Source of the DNA: Neisseria lactamica
GTDB taxonomy: Bacteria > Pseudomonadota > Gammaproteobacteria > Burkholderiales > Neisseriaceae
Assembly: GCF_901482445.1 (NCBI RefSeq)
Contig: NZ_LR590477.1
Location: 124,001-188,000, forward strand
DNA length: 64,000 nt
Reading direction: 5' to 3'
The position numbers and the translations under genes are program-made. Within the stretch, counting starts at the first letter, position 1. Every line of letters starts with the position of its first letter. Shown one piece after another: positions 57,286 through 64,000 of this stretch. Under the pieces are notes generated by a model. That model saw only the letters and a list, made by a program, of their open reading frames with translations. It did no database searches and had not been told where the DNA came from.

Positions 57286-57954
57286 TTACAGCCACAGGAC
57301 GGCAAGCTTCCATAATGCCCATAATGATACGGATAATCCTGTACACAGGCGGATATATCGGTTTTGCAGGATTTTTTTCAGTTGTAGGGAAAAAATGCCG
57401 ATTGCCAAAAGATTGGGCAGCGTACCCAGTGCAAAGGCAAGCATATATAACCCGCCCGTTGCCGCACTACCGCTTCCCAGCGCGTAAAGCGATGCGCTGT
57501 AAACCAGTCCGCACGGCAGCCAGCCCCATAATATTCCGACAGCAAGGCAGGCGGGTATGGATTTTATGGGTAACAGCCGGTTGAGTATCGGGTTCAGGTT
57601 CCGCCATATCGGTTTGCCGATTTTCTCGATTTTTGCCGCCAAAGAAGAAATACCGCTCAAGTATAAGCCTAAAAAGAGCAGCAGGAGGTTGGCGGCGGTG
57701 TATAAAATATTTTGTAGGACGCGGGTTTGGTCGAGTGAAACGCCGACCTGTCCGATTAATCCGAGCATCAGGCCGATTGCCGTATAGCTGCCTATCCGTC
57801 CCGTGTTGAGCAGCAGAATCAGCCAAAAGCGGTTGATATGCGGGGGGAGTTGGAGCGCAAACGCGCTGCTTAATCCGCCGCACATACCGATGCAGTGCGT
57901 TCCGCCGAAGAAGCCGAGCAGGAACAGGGTGAGGAAAGTGATGTCGTGGTTCAT
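57286..57954 (-). CDS. sulfite exporter TauE/SafE (DsbD_2) family membrane protein
   Basis: The 222-residue protein has six membrane helices and two related halves, each with a cysteine motif: GFFGGTHCIGMCGG near the N-terminus and ILWGWLPCGLVYSA in the middle. These are typical of the DsbD_2/SafE-like branch often linked to cytochrome oxidase assembly or metal handling. The ATG at 57954 overlaps the stop of the upstream lipoprotein gene as ATGA. Substrate unknown. Confidence 0.82.
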   Translation of the reverse strand: MNHDITFLTLFLLGFFGGTHCIGMCGGLSSAFALQLPPHINRFWLILLLNTGRIGSYTAIGLMLGLIGQVGVSLDQTRVLQNILYTAANLLLLFLGLYLSGISSLAAKIEKIGKPIWRNLNPILNRLLPIKSIPACLAVGILWGWLPCGLVYSASLYALGSGSAATGGLYMLAFALGTLPNLLAIGIFSLQLKKILQNRYIRLCTGLSVSLWALWKLAVLWL

Positions 57955-58265
57955 GGACGGCTCATGGTCAGATGTTTGTCGGGGAAAACGGATAATTTCC
58001 GGCAGTCCGACCAATAGGGTTTGGTGAGGGCATTCCCCGTGCTGTTAAAGTCTTGAATAAGGATGCGGTTTGTGTCATGAATTTCGACAGTCCTGTAAAA
58101 TCCGCCCTTTACTGCGCTGTCGGCGGGTTTGCCGTGTGCGTCGAAATACAGGACGGTGCGGTTTTGAAGATGCGCGCAATTTGAAACGGTGGGGTTTGCC
58201 GGTATGTTTCGGGTGCAGGCGGCAAGGATTGCCCAAGGGAAAAGCAGCAGGAACAGGCGGGACAT
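57951..58265 (-). CDS. small lipoprotein of unknown function
   Basis: From the ATG at 58265 the 104-residue precursor reads MSRLFLLLFPWAILAACTRN, with lipobox LAAC and lipidated Cys16. The mature part (TVLYFDAHGKPADSAVKGGF) has a weak MORN-like look, but no firm family. An ATG eight codons upstream is possible. The ATGA overlap with the SafE-like gene indicates an operon. Confidence 0.75.
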   Translation of the reverse strand: MSRLFLLLFPWAILAACTRNIPANPTVSNCAHLQNRTVLYFDAHGKPADSAVKGGFYRTVEIHDTNRILIQDFNSTGNALTKPYWSDCRKLSVFPDKHLTMSRP

Positions 58266-58455
58266 TGTGTTTCTTGTAAGGGCTGACAAACAGTATAATG
58301 GCTCATTTTAATCCTCAGGCGGCGGGAGATGGAAGTATTTCCCTCCGGCACGGGGATTTCGGATTCGGAAGCAACAGACGATACGGGATTTCGGAACAAT
58401 CTTAATTGGCTCCGGGGAGTTTTAAGCCTGTGTAAGTAATGTAATTAGGGTTTGC

Positions 58456-58743
58456 TTACTCTAAAATATAATTAAATTTTTCTTCGAATCCATAATCCTC
58501 ATCTTGTTTCTTAACTCTTTCTAGAACCTTTACTATTTCAATAAATATACTTTTTAATTGATTTTTTGAGAACATAGCATCTTTCCATACCAAAGTAATC
58601 GGTCGTTCTACATTTGTGCTCAATAAATCCCACAAAGCATCAAGATTGTTCCCATAATAATTTTGTATAGAAAATATTTTTGAAATTTGATTATGAAAAT
58701 CTTGTTCCGTATAAATTTTACTACCGATAATCTCTAATTGCAT
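58456..58743 (-). CDS. barstar family ribonuclease inhibitor (orphan immunity protein)
   Basis: The 95-residue, A+T-rich gene encodes a barstar-type protein (EQDFHNQISKIFSIQNYYGN, then NLDALWDLLS and ITLVWKDAMFSK), the fold that blocks barnase-type RNases. AGGAG sits nine bases before the ATG and overlaps the end of a barnase-like tail upstream. Base composition differs sharply from dapF, consistent with import as part of a toxin cassette. Confidence 0.85.
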   Translation of the reverse strand: MQLEIIGSKIYTEQDFHNQISKIFSIQNYYGNNLDALWDLLSTNVERPITLVWKDAMFSKNQLKSIFIEIVKVLERVKKQDEDYGFEEKFNYILE

Positions 58744-58754
58744 AAGTTATACTC

Positions 58755-58857
58755 CTATTTCCAAGTTCCAATTTGTGTTGCAGAGATATAATGATCAGTT
58801 GTTATATATAGCAATCCATCGTTAGAATATAACAATCTAGTATCAGTCTGGTTCGAT
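58755..58857 (-). pseudogene. barnase-type RNase toxin, C-terminal stump
   Basis: In the minus-strand frame ending with TAG at 58755-58757 the sequence reads [20 protein letters not shown], then [13 protein letters not shown]. It matches the end of barnase (RILYSSDWLIYKTTDHYQTF), including the catalytic histidine of TTDHY. The frame has no start and collides with the dapF ATG at 58858, so only about 34 codons survive. The stop is closely coupled to the barstar start. Confidence 0.8.
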
Positions 58858-59709
58858 ATGAAAACTTTAAAATTTACCAAAATGCACGGTTTGGGCAACG
58901 ATTTTATGGTGATTGACGCGGTCAGTCAGGATTTTACCCCGGAGGACGCGCCGATTGCGGAATGGGCAGACCGCTTCCGGGGCGTGGGCTTCGACCAGCT
59001 TTTGGTGGTCGGGCGTTCGGAAACCGAAGGCGTGGATTTCCGTTACCGTATTTTCAATGCCGACGGCAGCGAGGTCGAGCAATGCGGCAACGGAGCGCGT
59101 TGTTTTGCCCGTTTTGTCACAGACAAGGGTTTGACCGATAAGAAAGAAATTTGCGTTGAAACGGCGAAGGGCGTTATTTTTCCGAAACTGTCCGATAACG
59201 GTATGGTTACGGTCAATATGGGCAAACCGAAGTTTATGCCGTCTGAAATACCGTTTGTCCCCGAATCGGGCGAGGGGGATGATGCCTGTATTTACGGGGT
59301 GCATCTCGAATCCGGCATTCAGCCTGTCAGTTGCGTCAATATGGGCAACCCCCATGCGGTGATTGTGGTGGATGACGTGGAATGCGCGCCGGTGCGCGAA
59401 ACCGGTCCGCTTATCGAAGCGCACAGGCAGTTTCCCGAACGCGTCAACGTCGGCTTTATGCAGGTTGTCGGCCGAACCGAGATTCGTTTGCGCGTGTTCG
59501 AGCGCGGCGTGGGCGAAACCCAAGCTTGCGGTACGGGCGCGTGTGCGGCTGTGGCGGCGGGTATCCGTTTGGGGCTGTTGGATGAAGGGAAAACGATAGA
59601 GGCGGTTTTGCCGGGCGGAACTTTATATATCGAATGGGTCCGCGGCGGCGATGTGATGATGACCGGCCCTGCGGAAACCGTGTTTGAAGGCGAGTTGGCG
59701 TATTCATGA
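58858..59709 (+). CDS. dapF: diaminopimelate epimerase
   Basis: DapF interconverts LL- and meso-diaminopimelate for lysine and peptidoglycan synthesis. The 283-residue protein has [12 protein letters not shown] near the start and the two catalytic cysteines in [11 protein letters not shown] (C76) and [12 protein letters not shown]. No ribosome binding site is evident before the ATG; the toxin remnant directly abuts it, so its native leader may have been replaced. Confidence 0.96.
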   Translation: MKTLKFTKMHGLGNDFMVIDAVSQDFTPEDAPIAEWADRFRGVGFDQLLVVGRSETEGVDFRYRIFNADGSEVEQCGNGARCFARFVTDKGLTDKKEICVETAKGVIFPKLSDNGMVTVNMGKPKFMPSEIPFVPESGEGDDACIYGVHLESGIQPVSCVNMGNPHAVIVVDDVECAPVRETGPLIEAHRQFPERVNVGFMQVVGRTEIRLRVFERGVGETQACGTGACAAVAAGIRLGLLDEGKTIEAVLPGGTLYIEWVRGGDVMMTGPAETVFEGELAYS

Positions 59710-60311
59710 TTTTGCTGCATTTGGATTTTTTGTCTGCTTTACTGTATGCGGCGGTTTTTCTGTTTCTGATATTCCGCGCAGGAATGTTGCAATGGTTTTG
59801 GGCGAGTGTCGTGCTGTGGCTCGGCATATCGGTTTTGGGGGCGAAACTGATGCCCGGCATATGGGGAATGACCCACGCCGCGCCTTTGTTCATCCCCCAT
59901 TTTTACCTGACTTTGGGCAGCATATTTTTTTTCATCGGGCATTGGAACCGGAAAACGGATGGAAACGGATGGCAGGCAGACCCCGAACATCCGCTGCTCG
60001 GGCTGTTTGCCGTCAGTAATGTATCGATGACGCTTGCTTTTGTCGGAATATGTGCGTTGGTGCATTATTGCTTTTCAGGAACGGTTCAAGTGTTTGTGTT
60101 TGCGGCACTGCTCAAACTTTATGCGCTGAAGCCGGTTTATTGGTTTGTGTTGCAGTTTGTGCTGATGGCGGTTGCCTATGTCCACCGCTGCGGTATAGAC
60201 CGGCAGCCGCCGTCAACGTTCGGCGGTTCGCAGTTGCGACTCGGCGTGTTGGCGGCGGCGTTGATGCAGGTTGCGGTAACGGCGATGCTGCTTGCCGAAA
60301 TCGGCAGATGA
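59706..60311 (+). CDS. uncharacterised multi-pass membrane protein
   Basis: The 201-residue protein starts with an ATG overlapping the dapF stop (ATGA) and has about six hydrophobic segments ([70 protein letters not shown]). I recognise no family. Translational coupling to dapF suggests co-expression. Confidence 0.75.
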   Translation: MILLHLDFLSALLYAAVFLFLIFRAGMLQWFWASVVLWLGISVLGAKLMPGIWGMTHAAPLFIPHFYLTLGSIFFFIGHWNRKTDGNGWQADPEHPLLGLFAVSNVSMTLAFVGICALVHYCFSGTVQVFVFAALLKLYALKPVYWFVLQFVLMAVAYVHRCGIDRQPPSTFGGSQLRLGVLAAALMQVAVTAMLLAEIGR

Positions 60312-60397
60312 TTGTGATGCCGTCTGTATCGGAACAAAAAGTTATAAAGAAAGAAATTTTGGGTATTGGTTTTTTAGTCGGCATAGGTTTAGGATAA
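60308..60397 (+). CDS. candidate 29-residue hydrophobic peptide
   Basis: An ATG overlapping the stop of the preceding membrane-protein gene opens [20 protein letters not shown] followed by GFLVGIGLG and a TAA. The glycine-rich hydrophobic end could insert in a membrane. A degenerate uptake sequence (GATGCCGTCTG) lies inside. Expression is not shown by the sequence. Confidence 0.25.
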   Translation: MIVMPSVSEQKVIKKEILGIGFLVGIGLG

Positions 60398-60506
60398 AGC
60401 CATATCCGAAATTTGTTTATGGTTCGGCGCAAATCTCTTGCAATCGGACGGGATGCCGATGGGGATTGCGCCTTACTGTCGAAACCTTATTATTCAGGAG
60501 CAGAAG

Positions 60507-61439
60507 ATGAAAATTGCAAACAGCATCACCGAATTGATCGGCAACACCCCCTTGGTCAAATTGAACCGCCTGACCGAAGGACTGAAGGCGGAAGTTGCCG
60601 TGAAGCTGGAATTTTTCAATCCGGGCAGCAGCGTGAAAGACCGCATTGCCGAAGCAATGATTGAGGCTGCCGAGAAAGCGGGCAAAATCAACAAAAACAC
60701 CGTCATTGTCGAAGCAACCAGCGGCAATACGGGTATCGGTTTGGCGATGGTATGTGCGGCACGCGGCTACAAACTGGCGATTACCATGCCGGAAAGCATG
60801 AGCAAAGAGCGCAAAATGCTGTTGCGCGCGTTTGGCGCGGAGCTGATTCTGACCCCCGCCGCCGAAGGTATGGCGGGCGCGATTGCCAAAGCGCAATCCT
60901 TGGTGGACGCGCATCCCGACACTTATTTTATGCCGCGCCAGTTCGACAATGAGGCAAACCCAGAAGTCCACCGCAAAACAACTGCCGAGGAAATTTGGCG
61001 GGATACGGACGGCAAAGTCGATGTCTTCGTTGCCGGTGTCGGCACGGGCGGTACGGTAACCGGCGTGGGCGAAGTATTGAAAAAATACAAACCCGAAGTT
61101 AAAGTGGTTGCCGTCGAGCCTGAGGCTTCCCCCGTATTGAGCGGCGGCGAAAAAGGCCCGCACCCGATTCAAGGTATCGGCGCCGGTTTTATCCCGACTG
61201 TTTTGAATACCAAAATCTACGACAGCATCGCCAAAGTCCCGAACGAAGCGGCGTTTGAAACCGCCCGCGCAATGGCGGAAAAAGAAGGCATTTTGGTGGG
61301 CATTTCTTCCGGCGCGGCGGTTTGGAGCGCGTTGCAGCTTGCCAAACAGCCTGAAAACGAAGGCAAATTGATAGTCGTGTTGCTGCCTTCTTATGGCGAA
61401 CGCTATCTTTCCACGCCCCTGTTTGCCGATTTGGCGTAA
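60507..61439 (+). CDS. cysK: cysteine synthase A (O-acetylserine sulfhydrylase)
   Basis: CysK makes cysteine from O-acetylserine and sulfide with pyridoxal phosphate. From the ATG at 60507, preceded by CAGGAG, it has 310 residues. The cofactor lysine is K44 in [12 protein letters not shown], followed by [11 protein letters not shown] and the phosphate-binding [11 protein letters not shown]. The C-terminus ([16 protein letters not shown]) is typical. It is a single-gene unit. Confidence 0.96.
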   Translation: MKIANSITELIGNTPLVKLNRLTEGLKAEVAVKLEFFNPGSSVKDRIAEAMIEAAEKAGKINKNTVIVEATSGNTGIGLAMVCAARGYKLAITMPESMSKERKMLLRAFGAELILTPAAEGMAGAIAKAQSLVDAHPDTYFMPRQFDNEANPEVHRKTTAEEIWRDTDGKVDVFVAGVGTGGTVTGVGEVLKKYKPEVKVVAVEPEASPVLSGGEKGPHPIQGIGAGFIPTVLNTKIYDSIAKVPNEAAFETARAMAEKEGILVGISSGAAVWSALQLAKQPENEGKLIVVLLPSYGERYLSTPLFADLA

Positions 61440-61776
61440 TGCTTTAATCGGATTGTCGAAACATTCAGACGCATTTTTCGGTATCGGTGTAACGCCGTGC
61501 CGGAAAATGCGTTTTTGCGTATATGCCGAAAACGCCGGTTGTGTTTTAATCAGGTGTTGGTATCGCCGCATTGCTTGAGGGAAATATTTTTTATTCGGGT
61601 TTTATCCGGCAGGACGGATTTTGCCCCAACGGAAAATAGCCGGCCTGCCCGTAAAATCAGCCGTTTGTCCGGGCGCAGCCGGGGCTTTGGGCTTCAGACG
61701 GCATATTTTCGGATTTTCGGAATGGCGGCATTTTTGCCGGCGGCGCGGCAGCCGTATGGGGAGAGGAGGGGATATT
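61440..61776. other. intergenic region between cysK and the EamA gene
   Basis: About 340 bases carry one reversed DUS at 61693-61702 and GAGGAGG just before the transporter start. Frames that extend the transporter upstream through this stretch are basic and cysteine-rich and do not look like protein. Nothing else is recognised. Confidence 0.45.
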
Positions 61777-62655
61777 GTGGACGGCAAAAAATATGCCGCA
61801 CCATTGCTGGTGCTGGGTTGCGTGGTGTTCGGTCTGGGCAGCCTGATTGTCAGATTCGTCCACGTCGGCCCGTATGCAATCGCATTTTGGCGGTTGCTGA
61901 TTTCGGTGTTCGTATTTTGGTTTTTGGCACGGTTTTTCGGGCAAAAATTCCCAAAAAACAGGAAAACCGTCCGATATGCCCTGACGGCGGGCGTGTTCCT
62001 TGCTTTCGATTTGGCGTTGTGGCACGAAAGCATACACGCGGTCGGGCCGGGTATTTCCACCCTGCTCAACAGCCTGCAAATCTTTTTCTTGTCCGCAATC
62101 GGTGTTTTCTTTTTCGGCGAGCGTTTGGGCAGGCTGCAAGCGGCAAGCTTGATGTCGGCGGTTGCCGGCGTGGCGATGATTGCCGGTGCGGAATTCGGAT
62201 ACAACGGCAATGCGGTTTGGGGGTTTGCCAGCGGTTTGGTGTCGGGACTGATGCTTGCCCTGTCGATGGTGTTCGTCCGCAAGACTCATGAAGTCGAGCC
62301 GGTGGCACTTTTCCCTTCAATGATGATTTTGAGTTTGGGCGGCGCGGTATCGCTGCTTGTTCCGGCATTGTTGATGGACGGCGGCGCGCTTTATCCGACG
62401 ACTTGGAAAGATGCCGGTTTGGTGCTTGTGTACGGCGTGGTGATGCAGTGCTTCGCGTGGGCGATGGTTGCCTATGCGATTCCGCTGCTTTCCCTGTCGC
62501 TGACGGGGCTGCTGCTTTTGTCCGAACCGGTTGCCGCCTTGGTCATCGATTATTTTGTATTGGGCAAACCGATTGAAGGCGTGCAGTGGGCAGGGGTGGC
62601 ACTGACGCTCTCGGCAATTTACCTCGGTTCGCTGGAACAGCAGTCCGAGCCTTGA
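61777..62655 (+). CDS. EamA/DMT superfamily transporter
   Basis: The 292-residue protein begins at a GTG with GAGGAGG 7 bases upstream (VDGKKYAAPLLVLGCVVFG) and has ten hydrophobic helices in two EamA repeats. The first ends near SAIGVFFFGERLGRLQAAS, the second near LLLLSEPVAALVIDYFVLG and QWAGVALTLSAIYLGSL, the usual E-x-P/W-x-G signatures. Such proteins export amino acids or other metabolites; its substrate is unknown, though cysK next door makes a cysteine-related export role conceivable. Confidence 0.88.
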   Translation: MDGKKYAAPLLVLGCVVFGLGSLIVRFVHVGPYAIAFWRLLISVFVFWFLARFFGQKFPKNRKTVRYALTAGVFLAFDLALWHESIHAVGPGISTLLNSLQIFFLSAIGVFFFGERLGRLQAASLMSAVAGVAMIAGAEFGYNGNAVWGFASGLVSGLMLALSMVFVRKTHEVEPVALFPSMMILSLGGAVSLLVPALLMDGGALYPTTWKDAGLVLVYGVVMQCFAWAMVAYAIPLLSLSLTGLLLLSEPVAALVIDYFVLGKPIEGVQWAGVALTLSAIYLGSLEQQSEP

Positions 62656-62763
62656 CTCCGTCCGGCATCAGGTTTTCTGCCGTGGCAAACCTGCGTACGA
62701 TTGAACTGGCAGGCAGTCAAAACCGGCAAGACCAAACACGCCGGCAACGGCGCGGAGCGGAAA

Positions 62764-62792
62764 ATGCCGTCTGAAGCCCTTTCAGACGGCAT
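62764..62792 (+). terminator. DUS inverted pair downstream of the EamA gene
   Basis: Stem 62764-62775/62781-62792 with a 5-base loop, about 110 bases past the stop. Confidence 0.6.
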
Positions 62793-62882
62793 CGGGGCGG
62801 GCAGAATCAAAAAAGCCGCCTCCGCAGGAATGGCAATGCAACTAAAATAATGTCCGTATTTCCATATGCCGCCCACACCGTC

Positions 62883-62935
62883 AGTCGGACGAAATGCCCT
62901 TTATTCAATGGGATGGGTTTCCACACAAACGGAAA
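62883..62935. repeat. interspersed repeat shared with 18127-18180
   Basis: AGTCGGACGAAATGCCCTTT and the following ATTCAATGGGATGGGTTTCC recur, with a few changes, at about 18127-18180. Both copies are intergenic. I do not know a name for this repeat. Confidence 0.5.
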
Positions 62936-62963
62936 TATAGTGGATTAAATTTAATCCACTATA
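62936..62963. mobile_element. 28-base solo Correia terminus palindrome
   Basis: TATAGTGGATTAAA joined directly to TTTAATCCACTATA gives a perfect palindrome made only of the two Correia ends, without any core. It looks like an extreme internal deletion of a Correia element. Confidence 0.8.
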
Positions 62964-63006
62964 TTATCCCCGAGGTTGCCGGCAGGGAAACAAGGCGTTT
63001 GATGAT

Positions 63007-63044
63007 AAAAATGCCGTCTGAAACAGGGTTCGGACGGCATTTTT
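63007..63044 (-). terminator. DUS-pair terminator after lepB
   Basis: A 16-base-pair stem (63007-63022/63029-63044, one mismatched position in the second DUS) with A and T runs, 25 bases past the lepB stop. Confidence 0.82.
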
Positions 63045-63068
63045 GATGTTCCGGCGTAATTTTCCGAC

Positions 63069-64000
63069 CTAACGGATTGCCGTGCCGACTCTGCCGAAAT
63101 CGCCGAAGTTCATCAAAATGAACATTGCCTTGCCGACAACCAGCTTGTCATCCACAAATCCCCAGTAGCGCGAATCGGCACTGTTGTCGCGGTTGTCGCC
63201 CATAGCGAAATAGCGTCCTTCGGGAACTTTGCACACGAAACCGCTGCCGTCGTCGGCATATTGGCAGTGTTCCAAACCGCTTTGCTCTATGGAATATCCG
63301 TTTTCAGACATAATATCGGAGGTATATTTGCCCAATACGGGTAGGGAAACGGCAGGCTGTCCTTCTTTTTTTAGAATATTGAAGGATTTGCCGTCCAAAC
63401 CGCTGCGGAACATATCCGTGTTGTGGATTTCGGAAGGGTCGGTGTCGTCGGGATAACGGTATGTGCCGTTAGGAATTTCGGAAGCCGGTTTTCCATTTAC
63501 CGTCAGAACTTTATCCCGATATTCGACCACATCGCCCGGAATGCCGACAATACGCTTGATGTAGGTCATCTCCGGCTGCAGAGGATAATTAAAAACAACG
63601 ACATCGCCCCGTTCGATTTTGCCTGTGGGGATAAATACATTGTTTAAAACGGGTACGCGCAAGCCGTAGGAAAATTTGCCGACCAAAATGAAATCGCCCT
63701 TGATCAGGCCCGGGCGCATCGAGCTGGATGGAATTTGGAACGGTTCGGCAATAAACGACCGGATGAGGAACAATACCAAAACGGTAGGGAAGAAACCGCC
63801 GAAATAATCGCCGAAGTGGCTGCTTTCCGAGATTTCGGGATGAGTCTTCAGGCGGTATTTATATACCCCCCAAGCCGTACCGCACAATACAACGAAAATC
63901 AGGAAAACGGCGGTAAAGCTCATAAACAGGGACAAAGCGGCAAACACGCCGACCGCCGTCAGGATATAGGCGTATTCGAGGCCGGAACTCCATTCACCGT
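63069..64000 (-). CDS. lepB: signal peptidase I, 5' end cut off by the window edge
   Basis: LepB removes signal peptides of secreted proteins at the inner membrane. About 310 residues are visible and the frame stays open to base 64000 (EWSSGLEYAYILTAVGVFAA precedes the first internal GTG), so the N-terminus lies outside. Two membrane helices lead to the nucleophile serine in PSSSMRPGL, then the general-base lysine in TYIKRIVGIPGDVVEY and the GDNRDNSADSRYWGFV box. Confidence 0.96.
   Translation of the reverse strand, partial: GEWSSGLEYAYILTAVGVFAALSLFMSFTAVFLIFVVLCGTAWGVYKYRLKTHPEISESSHFGDYFGGFFPTVLVLFLIRSFIAEPFQIPSSSMRPGLIKGDFILVGKFSYGLRVPVLNNVFIPTGKIERGDVVVFNYPLQPEMTYIKRIVGIPGDVVEYRDKVLTVNGKPASEIPNGTYRYPDDTDPSEIHNTDMFRSGLDGKSFNILKKEGQPAVSLPVLGKYTSDIMSENGYSIEQSGLEHCQYADDGSGFVCKVPEGRYFAMGDNRDNSADSRYWGFVDDKLVVGKAMFILMNFGDFGRVGTAIR

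Noticed and set aside
58274..58299. Possible promoter TTGTAA/TATAAT driving dapF from beyond the barstar gene
   Set aside because: The spacing is only 14 bases, and transcription would have to cross the barstar region in antisense; evidence too weak.

Overview
The window is chromosomal DNA of a Neisseria species. The 10-base DNA uptake sequence GCCGTCTGAA, usually in its 12-base form ATGCCGTCTGAA, occurs dozens of times, mostly as inverted pairs behind genes. Three Correia elements, a dRS3/NIME-type repeat and a repeated promoter module are also present. Protein sequences look like those of the meningitidis/gonorrhoeae/lactamica group; the bile-acid-transporter homologue, for example, appears nearly identical to ASBT_NM. 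The IgA protease gene that pathogenic Neisseria carry between trpB and comA is absent, and only 131 bases separate the two genes as called here. This points, by inference, to a close commensal such as N. lactamica, N. polysaccharea or N. cinerea.

Layout. 0-2.8 kb: a lipoprotein cut by the window edge, a RelA/SpoT-like ORF, ksgA and a uracil-DNA-glycosylase-superfamily gene. 2.9-8.5 kb: trpB, the transformation channel gene comA, then bamD/comL and rluD, which diverge from overlapping start codons. 8.6-16 kb: sodium-dependent transporter, pgeF, lptE-holA, small membrane proteins, yicC and rpoH. 16-21.4 kb: lnt, a cytochrome c, hemH with a duplicated 3' end, and tgt. 21.6-31.3 kb: tRNA-Val, thrS-infC-rpmI-rplT, pheS, a vsr/methyltransferase insert, pheT, ihfA and a MerR-like gene. 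31.5-41.6 kb: fxsA, bioA-bioD, ubiC-ubiA, ptsN-hprK-rapZ, rbgA, scpB and recN. 41.7-48 kb: tRNA-Arg, tRNA-Glu, a heptanucleotide tandem array, an MnmC-type oxidoreductase, ubiE, a HutZ-like haem protein behind a Fur-type promoter, folK, a SirB-family gene, an MnmM-like methyltransferase and hfq. 48-64 kb: pbpG, prxQ/bcp, xerD, bfd, a decayed toxin/immunity patch, rfbD, purC, pnp, an orphan barstar with a barnase stump, dapF, cysK, an EamA transporter and lepB (running off the end).

Most genes are core housekeeping: translation (ThrS, IF3, L35, L20, PheST, KsgA, RluD, Tgt), envelope biogenesis (BamD, LptE, Lnt, LepB, PbpG), DNA maintenance and uptake (ComA, HolA, RecN, XerD, ScpB, IHF) and cofactor synthesis (biotin, ubiquinone, haem, folate). 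Accessory material is confined to a few spots: the pheS-pheT insert, the A+T-rich toxin/immunity remnants at 51.2-52.1 kb and 58.4-58.9 kb, and the repeat elements.

The most interesting observations are the barnase stump fused up to dapF, the layered toxin/immunity debris downstream of bfd, the pairing of a methyltransferase-less MnmC with a nearby MnmM homologue, a four-copy promoter module, and a Fur-type promoter in front of a HutZ-like gene. All assignments come from reading the sequence and from knowledge of the families; no database search was run.
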